NCBI GenBank assembly: GCA_016932715.1
Contig: JAFGCG010000084.1
Span: 1-64,000 of the forward strand
Source: Anaerolineales bacterium
GTDB taxonomy: Bacteria; Chloroflexota; Anaerolineae; Anaerolineales; Villigracilaceae
Direction: 5' to 3'
DNA: 64,000 bases
The position numbers were made by a program, and so were the translations under genes. Shown piece after piece: positions 20,229 through 30,300 of the stretch; position 1 is the stretch's first letter, and every line of letters starts with the position of its first letter. The notes below the pieces were generated by a model, which saw nothing but the letters and a program-made list of their open reading frames with translations, was not told the origin of the DNA and ran no database searches.

Positions 20229-21988
20229 ACATACGAAGCAATTCCTCCTCACTGCAGGCGGCAGAGGCGGGCGTGCTGGCGTCGGTTTGGAAGCTGCTGC
20301 GCCTGCGCTTGCGCATCACATATAACAGCTTCCGTCGTGCCAAACTGAAAAACAAGATCGGCATGATTATCGTCTTGCTGCTGCTATTGGGGCTTGCCTA
20401 CTTCCTGCTGTCCGCAAGCCGCTGGCTGCTGGGGTTCGTGCAGTCACCCGAGTTCGCTCAATATGCCGGGCTGGATCTGCGCGGCATCCTGGCATCCATC
20501 CCGACATTGATGCTGACCGCCCTGTTCGTCGGGACGCTGCTGACCAGCTTCGGCGTGCTGCTGCAAGCCTTGTATCTTTCGGGTGATATGGACTTCCTGC
20601 TTGTCACCCCTGTACCCATTCGGGCAGTATTTATCGCCAAGCTGCTGCAGGCTGTTCTTCCAAACTTCGCCCTCTTCTCCCTGTTCGGCATTCCGATGCT
20701 GTTTGGCATGGGGCTCTCGAATGAGTATCATGTCAGCTACTACCCGCTTGTGATCCTGCTGATGATCTTCCTGGCGCTGGCAGCCGCGGGACTCTCAGCC
20801 CTGCTGGTCATGGGGGTTGTGCGGGTCCTGCCGCCGCGCCGCGCCGCGGAGATCCTTGGATTTATCGGCGCGATGTTCGCCTTCGTTTGTTCGCAAATGG
20901 GCAACCTGGCCGGCTCGTTTGGCAGGGACATCGATTTTTCCGGAACCCGCATTACCGGACTCCTGGTGCTGGCAGACACGCGCTGGCTGCCGCTGAATTG
21001 GGCCGGGCAGGGATTGGTGGCGCTGGGAGAAGGCCGCTGGCTGCCTGGTGTTCTACTGGTGGGAGGAACGCTCGGGCTGGCAGCTATCACGTTCTGGCTG
21101 GCTGTGATCACCGCTCAGCGTCTGTATTATTCCGGCTGGGCCGGGATGCAAGTCGTCGCCCGCAAAAAGAGCCCGCCGCGCTCCCGACCCGCCCGGCAGA
21201 CCGGGACCGTCAGCGGACTGTTCCGCCTGCTCCCCAAGCCGGTCTTTGCCATCCTGCAAAAGGATTTTCTCACCCTGACACGTGACCTGCGCAACCTGTC
21301 CCAGTTGATCTCGCCCATTATCCTCGGCCTGGTATACACGCTGCTCCTGCTGCGTGGAGGCGATGAACCGCCCCCGGGGAGGGGCGAGGCGCCTGACTGG
21401 TTCATGAATTCCTTACAAGTTGTCCTGACGTACAGCAGTGTCGGGATGTCGCTTTTCGTGGGCTGGATGCTGCTTTCCCGCCTGGCCGGGATGGGCTTTT
21501 CACAGGAGGGCAAAAATTACTGGATGTTAAAAGTCTCGCCGATCCGCGTCTGGCATTTGCTTGCCTCGAAATTTCTTATCGCTTACCTACCCACCCTGGG
21601 ACTTGGCTTCCTGTTTTTGAGTGTGATCTCCATCATGCAGGGGCTTTCCATTGGGGAATTTATGTACAGCTTGATCGCCATCACCATGTGTCTGGCGGGC
21701 ATGACCGGCATGCTCCTGTCGTTTGGCGTTGCCGGGGCGAACTTCACCTGGGATGATCCGCGCAAAATGAACAGCGGCATGCTGGGCTGCTTCGGGCAGA
21801 TCCTCACGATGATCTATCTGCCGATCAGTTTTGGACTGTTCATTGCGCCGCTGGGGCTTGCCCCACTCCTGCAATTTCCCCTGGCGTATGGCTACCTGGC
21901 TGGGTTGATCCTGGGTTCCACGTTTGCAGCAGGGTTTGCCATCGTTCCACTTTGGCTCGTGCGGAAAAGAGTCGCACGATTGGGGTAG
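20225..21988 (+). CDS. ABC exporter permease, multi-TM
   Basis: ORF 587 aa overlapping the ATPase stop; many TM helices; AILQKDFLTLTRDLRNLSQL. Confidence 0.85.
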   Translation: MNIRSNSSSLQAAEAGVLASVWKLLRLRLRITYNSFRRAKLKNKIGMIIVLLLLLGLAYFLLSASRWLLGFVQSPEFAQYAGLDLRGILASIPTLMLTALFVGTLLTSFGVLLQALYLSGDMDFLLVTPVPIRAVFIAKLLQAVLPNFALFSLFGIPMLFGMGLSNEYHVSYYPLVILLMIFLALAAAGLSALLVMGVVRVLPPRRAAEILGFIGAMFAFVCSQMGNLAGSFGRDIDFSGTRITGLLVLADTRWLPLNWAGQGLVALGEGRWLPGVLLVGGTLGLAAITFWLAVITAQRLYYSGWAGMQVVARKKSPPRSRPARQTGTVSGLFRLLPKPVFAILQKDFLTLTRDLRNLSQLISPIILGLVYTLLLLRGGDEPPPGRGEAPDWFMNSLQVVLTYSSVGMSLFVGWMLLSRLAGMGFSQEGKNYWMLKVSPIRVWHLLASKFLIAYLPTLGLGFLFLSVISIMQGLSIGEFMYSLIAITMCLAGMTGMLLSFGVAGANFTWDDPRKMNSGMLGCFGQILTMIYLPISFGLFIAPLGLAPLLQFPLAYGYLAGLILGSTFAAGFAIVPLWLVRKRVARLG

Positions 21989-22335
21989 AATCATGCTCCC
22001 GCATCACAGAGATTGAAGAGACGATCGGGTTTGCCCTGCGAGCATAATGTCTTTGCTGGAAGAACAAAGCGGCGGGGTTTGGTCGTTTTTTATTTGTCAA
22101 ATTTATTGGACCTGTATTGGTATATCGAATGGCTGTATCCCCCCGGCAAGACTCCTTTTACACCGCACTGTCCGAACGAACAGTTCTAAATGCTGAAACA
22201 CCCGGACCGATATGCCCGTGAGGACCTTTCCGGAAAAAAGCCTCTCCATATTTCCAGTCGCCGCGCAGAAGCGGGCAAATACGCTCCACCAGTTTCGGGA
22301 AGCAGACATCCGGCAGGGCAGTCTGTTTCACGGGC

Positions 22336-22465
22336 ATGGTCCTCTCAAATTCCTCGCGATCATCCATCTTAGCCGCGAATCCGCACGAATTTACGCGAAA
22401 AATTAAACCATGCGCACAGATGCGCGTACATTCGCGGCTCCAATTCCAATCTTGCGAAAGCCATG
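22336..22465. repeat. MITE-like palindromic element (diverged copy)
   Basis: atggtcctctcaaatt ... aatcttgcgaaagccat with internal cgcgaat/attcgcgg motifs; compare 28077-28206. Confidence 0.45.
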
Positions 22466-22661
22466 GTTTCATGGATCCTTGGGATTTTCCTGAACACATG
22501 TATAATACATGCAACGACTGCGTTTACTGGCTGCCGGGACGCAGTTGCCGGGTTAGTAGGCGGGCTTTCAGCAGGACCGAGTATGGAAGGGTTTCGAGCA
22601 TTTACTTTTAGTTCCTGGTTAATGTCATTGGCAAAATAAGGTTAATCCAGGAGAAGGCTCA

Positions 22662-25600
22662 ATGAACACACTATCCATTCCTGTGGTCGCCATAGCCAGC
22701 ATATCCTTCTATGTTGGCTTTTACCATCTGTTGATCTATTTGAGGCGGCGGCAAAACCGCGAAGACCTGACTTTTGCCTTGCTCTGCTTTGCAATTGTTT
22801 TTTATGATGTGTTCTGCACGGGCCTGTACAATGCAACCTCAGTGAGCGAAGGGGCACAGTGGCAGAGGGCACAATTCATCGCACTGGCGGTCTTTGTCCC
22901 CGCGTTCCTGTGGTTCGTATCCGACTACACCCGCCAGAAGCCAGGCATGGGGACCTATGTTTTTTCGGCATTTTATCTCATTGCCCTGCTCGTTCAACTG
23001 CTGGACCGCAGTGATTTGACCTTTCCGCCAGATCAACCTTCGATCAAACATATCACGTTGCTCTACAGCCAGTCCATCACTTATTACGAGGCAACGCTGG
23101 GTCCATTTTCAACAGTCCAGGGCCTGATAGGGATCTTTGCCAGTACTTACATCCTCATTCTGGGCATCCGGTACTTCCGGCGCGGCTATAAGCGGGAGGC
23201 AATGCCGCTCATCCTGGCAATCGGGCTCATGTATGCCGCGGGACTCCATGATACATTTGTGAGCAACGGTGTTTATGATTCCATTTATTTCATTGAATAT
23301 TCATACCTGGCAATGATCCTGATGATGGCATATTCGCTCTCGAATACGATTGTGGAAGCCGCCATGGCGAAAGAGGAACTGAGGAAGAGCGAGGAACGAT
23401 TCCGCGCCCTGGTGGAGACCACCAGTGACTGGGTCTGGGAGGTGGATGCGAACGGCGTTTACAACTATGCCAGCCCAAAGGTCCGCGATCTGCTGGGGTA
23501 TGAGCCGGAGGAGATCATCGGCCGTACGCCTTTCGACCTGATGACCGAAGACGAGGCAAAACATATCAGCGCCATCTTCCAGAATATTTTGCTTCACAAA
23601 GCACCGTTTCAAAACATGGAAAACACTGTGCGCCACAAAGACGGGCAGTTGCTGGTATTGGAAACAAATGGAGTTCCTTTCTTTGATAACTACGGCAGGT
23701 TACTGGGCTACCGCGGCATCGGCCGTGACATTACCGAACGCAAAAGAGCCGAGGAAGTGCTGCGTGAGTCAGAGCAGAAATTCCGCCTGTTTGTCGAACA
23801 ATCGTCAGACGGGTTGGTATTCACTGACGAACACGGGATCATCATCGAGTGGAACCAGGCTCAGGAACGCTTAACGGGTATCCCGCGCGAGGAAAGCATC
23901 GGCCAGCCCCTGTGGGAGGTCCAACCCAGGCTACTGTTTTTTCCTGCGCAGCCGGGGAGAAACGAAGCGCTGAAGCAAACCTTTTTACTGGCACTGCAAT
24001 CCGGTCAGGCTGATTTTTTGGACAAGCCGGTGGAAGTTGGGTTACATCATCGTAATGGAACGAAAGTTATTGTCCAACAAATGGCTTTCAGGATCAAAAC
24101 CAACCAGGGTTATCGTCTTGGGTCAATCGCGCGTGACATTACCAAGCGCAAGCAGGTGGAAGAAGCGCTTCAGGCAAAGACCCAGGAACTCGATCGTTAC
24201 TTTACCTCCAGTCTCGACCTCCTGTGCATTGCCGATACGGATGGGCATTTCCGCCGGTTAAATCCTGAATGGGAAACGACCCTGGGATACACCATCCCCG
24301 AACTTGAAGGCCGGCAATTCCTCGAATTCGTTCATCCGCAGGATGTTGAAGCGACGACTTTAGCCATCTCCCGTCTCAAGGACCAGCAGCAAATTCTGAG
24401 TTTCGAGAACCGTTATCGCCGCAAGGATGGCTCTTATCGCTGGATCGAATGGCGCTCGCTGCCAATTGGAAAGATGATCTATGCTGCTGCCCGCGACATC
24501 ACGGAACGCAAACAGATGGAGGCAGCACTGCGGGAGTCGGAACAGGAGCTGAGAGAAAGTGAGGAAAGATTCCGCACGCTTGTGGAAGTGTCTCCGACTG
24601 CCACATGGATTACCAAGGATAACATTATCACCTATGTAAACCCGGCAGCCCAGCAGGTCATCGGTGCAGCGGATCCCGGAGAGATGGTGGGCAGGCCTGC
24701 TTTCGATTTCATCCATCCGGATTACCACGCAGTGGTGAACGAGCGCGTCGCACAAATGCAGGAGGAGGGAAGGGTCGTCTCCCTGCTGGAGGAAAAATAC
24801 GTGCGATTGGACGGCGGCATTGTGGATGTGGAGGTCATTGCCATGCCATTCGTCACACCTGAGGGTCTCGTCATCCAGGTATTCTTTCAGGATGTCACCA
24901 AACGCAAGCAAGCTGAGGAGGCACTCCGCGAGAGTGAGATGCGTCATCGCGCCCTGGTCGAAAGTCAGATCGACCTGGTCAGCCGCTACCTGCCCGATAC
25001 CACACTTACATTCGTCAATGACGCCTACTGCAAATTCTTTGGAAAGACGCGCCAGGAACTGATCGGGCAGAGCTACATGTTTATGATCGCGCCCGAACAT
25101 CGGGAATTTGTTGCGAATGACACGAAAAAACTGGCAGAGGAAAATGGAACGATCACCGGCGAGTATATAAACTACAGGTACGATGGGAAAGAATGCTGGA
25201 TCCAGTGGGTCGTAAAGTGCATTACCGATGAGAGCGGCCATGTGATCGAGCTGCAGGCTGTCGGCCGTGACATTACCCCGCTCAAGGATGCAGAAGCCGA
25301 GCGCGAGCGCCTGATCACAGAACTGGAAAGCAAAAACGCCGAACTCGAGCGTTTCACCTACACTGTTTCCCACGATCTAAAAGCGCCGCTGATCACGATC
25401 CGCGGCTTCCTTGGCTTTATCGAACAGGATGCCCAGTCTGGCAACCTGGATCGCCTGAAAGAAGATATCCAGCGTATCGTCACTGCCAGCGATAAAATGC
25501 AGCGCCTGCTCGATGAATTGCTCGAGCTTTCCCGCATCGGGCGCCTCATGAACCCGCCCGGGAGCATCGTGTTCGAGGATCTCGTTCAGGAGGTCATCAA

Positions 25601-26048
25601 AATGATGGAAGCCCGATTGCGCGAAAGAAATGTCGAAGTCAAAATTCAGGAGGACCTGCCCATCGTGTTCGGGGATTCGCAGCGCTTATTGGAGGTCATC
25701 CAAAACCTGCTCGATAATGCTGTCAAGTTCATGGGTGAACAAACCAGGCCCGTCATCGAAATAGGCACGCAGGGAGAGGAAAATGGCAGGCCGATCCTCT
25801 ATGTCCGGGACAATGGGATCGGCATTGCACCCGAACACCATGAGCGGATCTTCGGCCTGTTCAACAAATTAGATCCAGGGGCAGAGGGCACCGGAGTGGG
25901 ACTGGCCATCGTGAAGAGGATCGTCGAAGTGCACGGAGGCAGGATCTGGCTTGAGAGTGAGGAGGGCAAAGGAGCCACGTTTTATTTTACGTTCGCGAAA
26001 GGGACCCGGGATTCCGGGGTCGAACCCTCCGCAGCGGGGAAAACATAA
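22662..26048 (+). CDS. Multi-PAS sensor histidine kinase with N-terminal multi-TM sensor
   Basis: ORF 1128 aa; N-terminal TMs, repeated PAS/PAC (GRDITERKRAEEVLRESEQKF), HisKA FTYTVSHDLKAPLITIRGF, HATPase LLDNAVKF..GTGVGLAIVKRIVEVHGG. Confidence 0.95.
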   Translation: MNTLSIPVVAIASISFYVGFYHLLIYLRRRQNREDLTFALLCFAIVFYDVFCTGLYNATSVSEGAQWQRAQFIALAVFVPAFLWFVSDYTRQKPGMGTYVFSAFYLIALLVQLLDRSDLTFPPDQPSIKHITLLYSQSITYYEATLGPFSTVQGLIGIFASTYILILGIRYFRRGYKREAMPLILAIGLMYAAGLHDTFVSNGVYDSIYFIEYSYLAMILMMAYSLSNTIVEAAMAKEELRKSEERFRALVETTSDWVWEVDANGVYNYASPKVRDLLGYEPEEIIGRTPFDLMTEDEAKHISAIFQNILLHKAPFQNMENTVRHKDGQLLVLETNGVPFFDNYGRLLGYRGIGRDITERKRAEEVLRESEQKFRLFVEQSSDGLVFTDEHGIIIEWNQAQERLTGIPREESIGQPLWEVQPRLLFFPAQPGRNEALKQTFLLALQSGQADFLDKPVEVGLHHRNGTKVIVQQMAFRIKTNQGYRLGSIARDITKRKQVEEALQAKTQELDRYFTSSLDLLCIADTDGHFRRLNPEWETTLGYTIPELEGRQFLEFVHPQDVEATTLAISRLKDQQQILSFENRYRRKDGSYRWIEWRSLPIGKMIYAAARDITERKQMEAALRESEQELRESEERFRTLVEVSPTATWITKDNIITYVNPAAQQVIGAADPGEMVGRPAFDFIHPDYHAVVNERVAQMQEEGRVVSLLEEKYVRLDGGIVDVEVIAMPFVTPEGLVIQVFFQDVTKRKQAEEALRESEMRHRALVESQIDLVSRYLPDTTLTFVNDAYCKFFGKTRQELIGQSYMFMIAPEHREFVANDTKKLAEENGTITGEYINYRYDGKECWIQWVVKCITDESGHVIELQAVGRDITPLKDAEAERERLITELESKNAELERFTYTVSHDLKAPLITIRGFLGFIEQDAQSGNLDRLKEDIQRIVTASDKMQRLLDELLELSRIGRLMNPPGSIVFEDLVQEVIKMMEARLRERNVEVKIQEDLPIVFGDSQRLLEVIQNLLDNAVKFMGEQTRPVIEIGTQGEENGRPILYVRDNGIGIAPEHHERIFGLFNKLDPGAEGTGVGLAIVKRIVEVHGGRIWLESEEGKGATFYFTFAKGTRDSGVEPSAAGKT

Positions 26049-26082
26049 ATCATTGAAACGACAAGCGAGGTCACCCTGCAAG

Positions 26083-26136
26083 GAAATAAAAATACCCCTC
26101 TCGTGCCTTTGCCCCATGACGGCACGAAAGAGGCTG
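26083..26136 (-). terminator. Intrinsic terminator for the DUF2917 gene
   Basis: CCTCTCGTGCC...GGCACGAAAGAGG with an A-rich flank on + (U-tract on -). Confidence 0.65.
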
Positions 26137-26162
26137 GAGGGGGAAGATGCAAAGCCAGGTTG

Positions 26163-26405
26163 TTACTTGTGTTCTTCGATATCCACGCGCGCTTCGTCGA
26201 TCGCTTCAATCACGATTGTGCCTTTGGTTTTTGGCACATAGCGCCTGCCCGCCTGAAGGATGTGATCCCCAGGCTCTCCGGCACATGTGACCCAAATCAC
26301 ACCATTCTTGCATTCAATCGCCATGCGCTGCTGATTATCCAGGTTTAGCACTTCGCGTGGCTGAAGGAGCAGTTCGATCCGTGGGGTTCTTGACATTAAA
26401 TTCAT
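26163..26405 (-). CDS. DUF2917 domain protein
   Basis: LLLQPREVLNLDNQQRMAIECKNGVIWVTCAGEPGDHILQAGRRYVP. Confidence 0.85.
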   Translation of the reverse strand: MNLMSRTPRIELLLQPREVLNLDNQQRMAIECKNGVIWVTCAGEPGDHILQAGRRYVPKTKGTIVIEAIDEARVDIEEHK

Positions 26406-26488
26406 TTGGACTCCAATCACTGGTGTTCCGATGCTCACAGTATTACACAAGCCAATGCAGCAGTACAGATGCAGATTATCAAAAGTGT

Positions 26489-26550
26489 AACCATAACAGT
26501 TTATGATAGAATAAACTGTACTGGTCAAAATATCCCTAACTGTTATGGTT
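26489..26550. promoter_or_regulatory. MocR-type operator with nested inverted repeats
   Basis: AACCATAACAGTTTA (26489-26503) inverted against TAACTGTTATGGTT (26537-26550); internal ACAGTTTA-8nt-TAAACTGT (26496-26519). Confidence 0.75.
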
Positions 26551-26552
26551 GT

Positions 26553-27986
26553 ATGTCCACTGCAAACCCCAAAATTCCGCGCTATCAGGAACTTGCCGAA
26601 CGACTTGCCGAGTTGATTCATCAGGGCACGTATCCGCCCGGTACGCGCATCCCATCCGTGCGACAGATGAGCGGACAGCAAAATTTGAGCATCAGCACTG
26701 TTCTCGAGGCATATTCCTTATTGGAAAGACAGGGGCTGATCGAGGCCCGCCCGCAATCCGGTTATTACGTTCACACCCAGCCCGAGGAGCGATTGCCCGA
26801 ACCGGAAACCTCCTCCCCGCGGCGCGATCCCAGTCTGGTCAGCCTGCATGAACTGGTCATGATGCTCATGCGAGACTCGGCGAACCCAAACCTGGTCCAG
26901 CTGGGTGCGGCGCTTCCCCATCTCGACAGCCAGCTCATTCAAAAGCTCAATCGAGTCATTGCGAAGGTCATCCGCCACCAGGGTGTCAATGCACACCAGT
27001 ATCACTTCCCGCCGGGACTGGAAAAACTGCGCACCCAGATCGCGCGGCGGATGGTCAATGCGGGCTGTCATCTCTCCCCCGCGGATATCCTGATCACCTC
27101 CGGAGGGACGGAAGCCATTGACTTCAGCCTGCATGCGGTCTGCCGGCCGGGCGATATCGTTGCGATCGAGTCGCCTTCCTATTTCGGCGCGTTCCAGACG
27201 CTCGAGGTGCACGGTTTGCGGGCGCTGGAGATCCCCACCCATCCGCGGGACGGCATCAGCCTGGAGGCGCTGGAGTTTGCGATCGAACACAACCCCATCC
27301 GGGCAGTTTTTGTGATCTCCAATTTCAACAATCCACTCGGCAGTAAAATCCCGGATGACAGGAAAAAAGCGCTGGTGGAGCTGCTCGCCAGGCACGAAAT
27401 CCCCCTGATCGAGAATGATATTTCGGGTGAGCTGTATTTCGGGGAAAAACGCCCCCTGGTCTGTAAAGCCTTTGACACAAAAGGATTGGTCCTCCTGGTA
27501 TCGTCCTTCTCCAAGGATATCAGCCCGGGGCTGCACCTGGGATGGGTCGCGGCGGGGCGCTACAGCGCCGAAATGGAGTGGCTCAAATTCACCCTTAGTC
27601 CCTCTCCCACCCTGCCGCAGCTGGTGATCGCTGAATTCCTGGCAGGCGGCAGCTACGACCAGTCTCTCCGCCGCATCCGGCGCGAATATGCCCGCAATGT
27701 GGAACGGATGTCAGATGCAGTCATGCGCTATTTCCCGGAGGGCACACGTTTAACGCGTCCATCCGGCGGCCTGGTCCTCTGGGTGCAGTTGCCGGAGAAT
27801 GTCGATTCGCTCGAGCTCTATAAGATCGCCCTGCAGGGCGGGATTACGCTTGTCCCCGGACATGTTTTCTCCGCCACCTACCAGTTTTCGAATTTCATTC
27901 GCCTGAATGCGGCTGAGTTCAATTATTCCACGGAACGCGCAATCGAGCGTTTGGGAGGGATGATCGTCGAGCTGGCAAAACGATAA
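26553..27986 (+). CDS. MocR-family PLP-dependent aminotransferase/GntR regulator
   Basis: GntR wHTH (RYQELAERLAELIHQGTYPPGTRIPSVRQMSGQQNLSISTV) fused to fold-type I aminotransferase (VSSFSKDISPGLHLGWV). Confidence 0.93.
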   Translation: MSTANPKIPRYQELAERLAELIHQGTYPPGTRIPSVRQMSGQQNLSISTVLEAYSLLERQGLIEARPQSGYYVHTQPEERLPEPETSSPRRDPSLVSLHELVMMLMRDSANPNLVQLGAALPHLDSQLIQKLNRVIAKVIRHQGVNAHQYHFPPGLEKLRTQIARRMVNAGCHLSPADILITSGGTEAIDFSLHAVCRPGDIVAIESPSYFGAFQTLEVHGLRALEIPTHPRDGISLEALEFAIEHNPIRAVFVISNFNNPLGSKIPDDRKKALVELLARHEIPLIENDISGELYFGEKRPLVCKAFDTKGLVLLVSSFSKDISPGLHLGWVAAGRYSAEMEWLKFTLSPSPTLPQLVIAEFLAGGSYDQSLRRIRREYARNVERMSDAVMRYFPEGTRLTRPSGGLVLWVQLPENVDSLELYKIALQGGITLVPGHVFSATYQFSNFIRLNAAEFNYSTERAIERLGGMIVELAKR

Positions 27987-28076
27987 TGGAAATCTGCTTG
28001 CAGCGCAGAAGAAGGATCAGGTGCAGCTGACTGAGATTGAACGGTAAGCGGCACACGCGGAGACAGGAAGGGAAGC

Positions 28077-28206
28077 ATGGTCTTCTCAAAGTTAAAAATG
28101 AGTCCACGAATTCACGCTAATCTTCGCGAATCTTTTGCAAATTAGCGCCAGTTCGCGGAGATTAGCGGACAAAATGCGTGGCCTACCCGGACTTTGAGAA
28201 AGCCAT
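28077..28206. repeat. MITE-like element, 130 bp, with near-perfect inverted ends
   Basis: ATGGTCTTCTCAAAGT (28077-28092) vs ACTTTGAGAAAGCCAT (28191-28206), 14/16 inverted match; internal cgcgaat/attagcg arrays. Confidence 0.7.
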
Positions 28207-28300
28207 TAGGAAGGGAAGTTTGTCATCTTGCTTTATCCGCCAGAGTCTGCAATAATAATCATATCCTTCCTGTACAGTGGGAATCAAAAAGGAGGTTACC

Positions 28301-29290
28301 ATGCCACTGTCTGATCTGTTCAAAAAATCGTCCCCAAAAGAGCCTCAGAAAGACAACCCCTTCGGCTCGCCGGAATTGCAGAAGCAACGCTATGACGCCG
28401 CCATGGAAGTGCTTGCCGTGCTGCAGGAGTACTTCCTTGCCCCAGATGGCAGGGACCATGCTGGAACCGTTCTATCCACGGCGGCCTGGCTTGCCGGAAC
28501 AAGCCTGTATCGATCATTGAATTACAGGCACAATCCCGCTCCGGGCACCGTCGTGCTCTCAGACGAAGTGAATGAAGAGTGGCCAAAGTTAATGCGGCTT
28601 TTCATGTACTATTGTCAGCGGAACGGGATCTCTTTCACGCCCGAACAACTGGTCCTCACTCCCCCCGACGAACACAAACCGCGCATGGAGATACTTCAGG
28701 TTCAGGAGAAATTCCAGGATCGATACAATGCGATCATGAAAAAACATGGTCTGGACGATCGGGACGGAGCCAGGGCCGGTATGATCGTTTGCTCCGTCCT
28801 GTTCCAGTATCACTGTACAAGTGTCAAAGACATCGACCCTCTGGTAGCCGCAGGGATCGTATCGATGGGCATTGTCGCAGGGGCGAAAACAGCCCCTCTG
28901 CCGTTAGGATCGGGAAACTCAATGGATAACGCATCGGAGGAAAAGGCAATGAACAATAATCGTCTTGTGTTGGGAGAACCGGATGCCGCCATTCAGGATG
29001 CACTGGATAATGGCGGAGTCTTTGTTGATATACACCCCGAGGTATTGAGAACACTGCAGGCAGGAAATATCGATCCATATCTTGTGTACGAACAGGCGTT
29101 GCTTGCTCAAATCGAAAAGAAGATTTCGAGAATCGACTTTGTCCAGGCGGATGTGGATCAGCTCTTCGCTGAATGGAACGGGAAACCTGAGAGGGAGATA
29201 CCCATCCATGTCAGATTGATCATCTGGCTGAAAAACAACGCCAAAACGCATGGATATGAACAGAGTGGAAACAGCTGGGTATTGAAGTAA
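28301..29290 (+). CDS. Uncharacterised two-domain protein
   Basis: ATG preceded by an AGGAGG Shine-Dalgarno; 329 aa; no family recognised. Confidence 0.75.
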   Translation: MPLSDLFKKSSPKEPQKDNPFGSPELQKQRYDAAMEVLAVLQEYFLAPDGRDHAGTVLSTAAWLAGTSLYRSLNYRHNPAPGTVVLSDEVNEEWPKLMRLFMYYCQRNGISFTPEQLVLTPPDEHKPRMEILQVQEKFQDRYNAIMKKHGLDDRDGARAGMIVCSVLFQYHCTSVKDIDPLVAAGIVSMGIVAGAKTAPLPLGSGNSMDNASEEKAMNNNRLVLGEPDAAIQDALDNGGVFVDIHPEVLRTLQAGNIDPYLVYEQALLAQIEKKISRIDFVQADVDQLFAEWNGKPEREIPIHVRLIIWLKNNAKTHGYEQSGNSWVLK

Positions 29291-29310
29291 GGGCGAGGCA
29301 TGCCTCGCCC
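29291..29310. repeat. Perfect 20-bp palindrome GGGCGAGGCATGCCTCGCCC
   Basis: Abuts the stop codon of the preceding gene. Confidence 0.9.
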
Positions 29311-29511
29311 CTACGTGTTTTTGTAAAACTCCACAATCTGTGCCGCAAAATCGATTAGGCTCCTGCGCAGGGACCCAGGCTTGAGCACTTCCGCGGCGAG
29401 AGGCGTATCCGCGCGCAGAATGGAGGCTGGGATTCGTACTCCCGGCATTGGAGATGCCCGGGGAACAGCCCATCACCCTCGACCTGCATCTGCCGATCAC
29501 AGAATAAAAAG

Positions 29512-29543
29512 AAGAGGTTGTCACATCGGGTGACAGCCTCTTT
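29512..29543 (+). terminator. Intrinsic terminator-like hairpin
   Basis: AAGAGGTTGTCAC-ATCGG-GTGACAGCCTCTTT. Confidence 0.65.
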
Positions 29544-29569
29544 GTGATTAAAGTATCCTTGCAAGGAGG

Positions 29570-30127
29570 CTACTTATGGCAGTAAAGACCGCCTATCGAA
29601 TCAATTCCCACAATGTCGCTGCCATCTACCCAGCCTTCAGCACTACTATGCACTTGCGCAAGCGTAGACCCGAAAATAAATTCAGTGTATGTGTCTCCGC
29701 CGCCGGTGAGGAAGGTTACATCCGCGCCGGGCCCCGTCCCCGCGGGACAGGCAAGAGGTGTGTTTCCGTACAATACTGCTGGCTTGTACGGTATAGTCAC
29801 ATAGAAGCCCTGGCCTGCCAGAGAGAGAATGCCCATTTCGCCTGCATGGCGCGTAAGCCTGCTACCTGCCACACAGATGATTTTCTCCGCCTTTTTATTG
29901 ACCGTGCAATACACATTAAAAGACTTCGAGCCAACAGTGATGCGCGCGCCTTTGACATCTGCATTTTTATAACCTGATGCATCAAAAACAAACACCACTC
30001 CTTTCCCCCAGACAAAGCGCGCCCCGCTATAGGTGATCGTCCCTGCAGCCGTGGCCTGCTCTACGCTGAGCCACAGGGTAGCGGCAAGAATAACCAGGAT
30101 CATGACCAAGAACATAAATTTTCTCAT
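29570..30127 (-). CDS. Secreted hypothetical protein
   Basis: 185 aa with signal peptide MRKFMFLVMILVILAATLWLSVEQATAA. Confidence 0.65.
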   Translation of the reverse strand: MRKFMFLVMILVILAATLWLSVEQATAAGTITYSGARFVWGKGVVFVFDASGYKNADVKGARITVGSKSFNVYCTVNKKAEKIICVAGSRLTRHAGEMGILSLAGQGFYVTIPYKPAVLYGNTPLACPAGTGPGADVTFLTGGGDTYTEFIFGSTLAQVHSSAEGWVDGSDIVGIDSIGGLYCHK

Positions 30128-30240
30128 TGTTTTTCACTCCGATGCTTAGTAGTTGAGCTTGTGCTGAAATGCACAATACATGACGGGAAGCCCTGAGGCT
30201 TGAACATTACAGATATGATAATTGGCATAAAAACCTATAG

Positions 30241-30278
30241 AAAACAAAGACCGGGACGGAGGCAAGCCTCCATCCCGG
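30241..30278 (-). terminator. Intrinsic terminator for the gene at 30301-30810
   Basis: CCGGGACGGAGGC-AA-GCCTCCATCCCGG with AAAACAAAG on + (U-tract on -). Confidence 0.8.
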
Positions 30279-30300
30279 TTCAAATACAAGCGCCTGTCAC

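Noticed and set aside
22158-22514. 118-aa minus-strand ORF as a small gene
   Set aside because: Overlaps the repeat-like region at 22336-22465 and shows no recognisable domain.
24360-25373. 337-aa minus-strand ORF
   Set aside because: Antisense of the PAS kinase.
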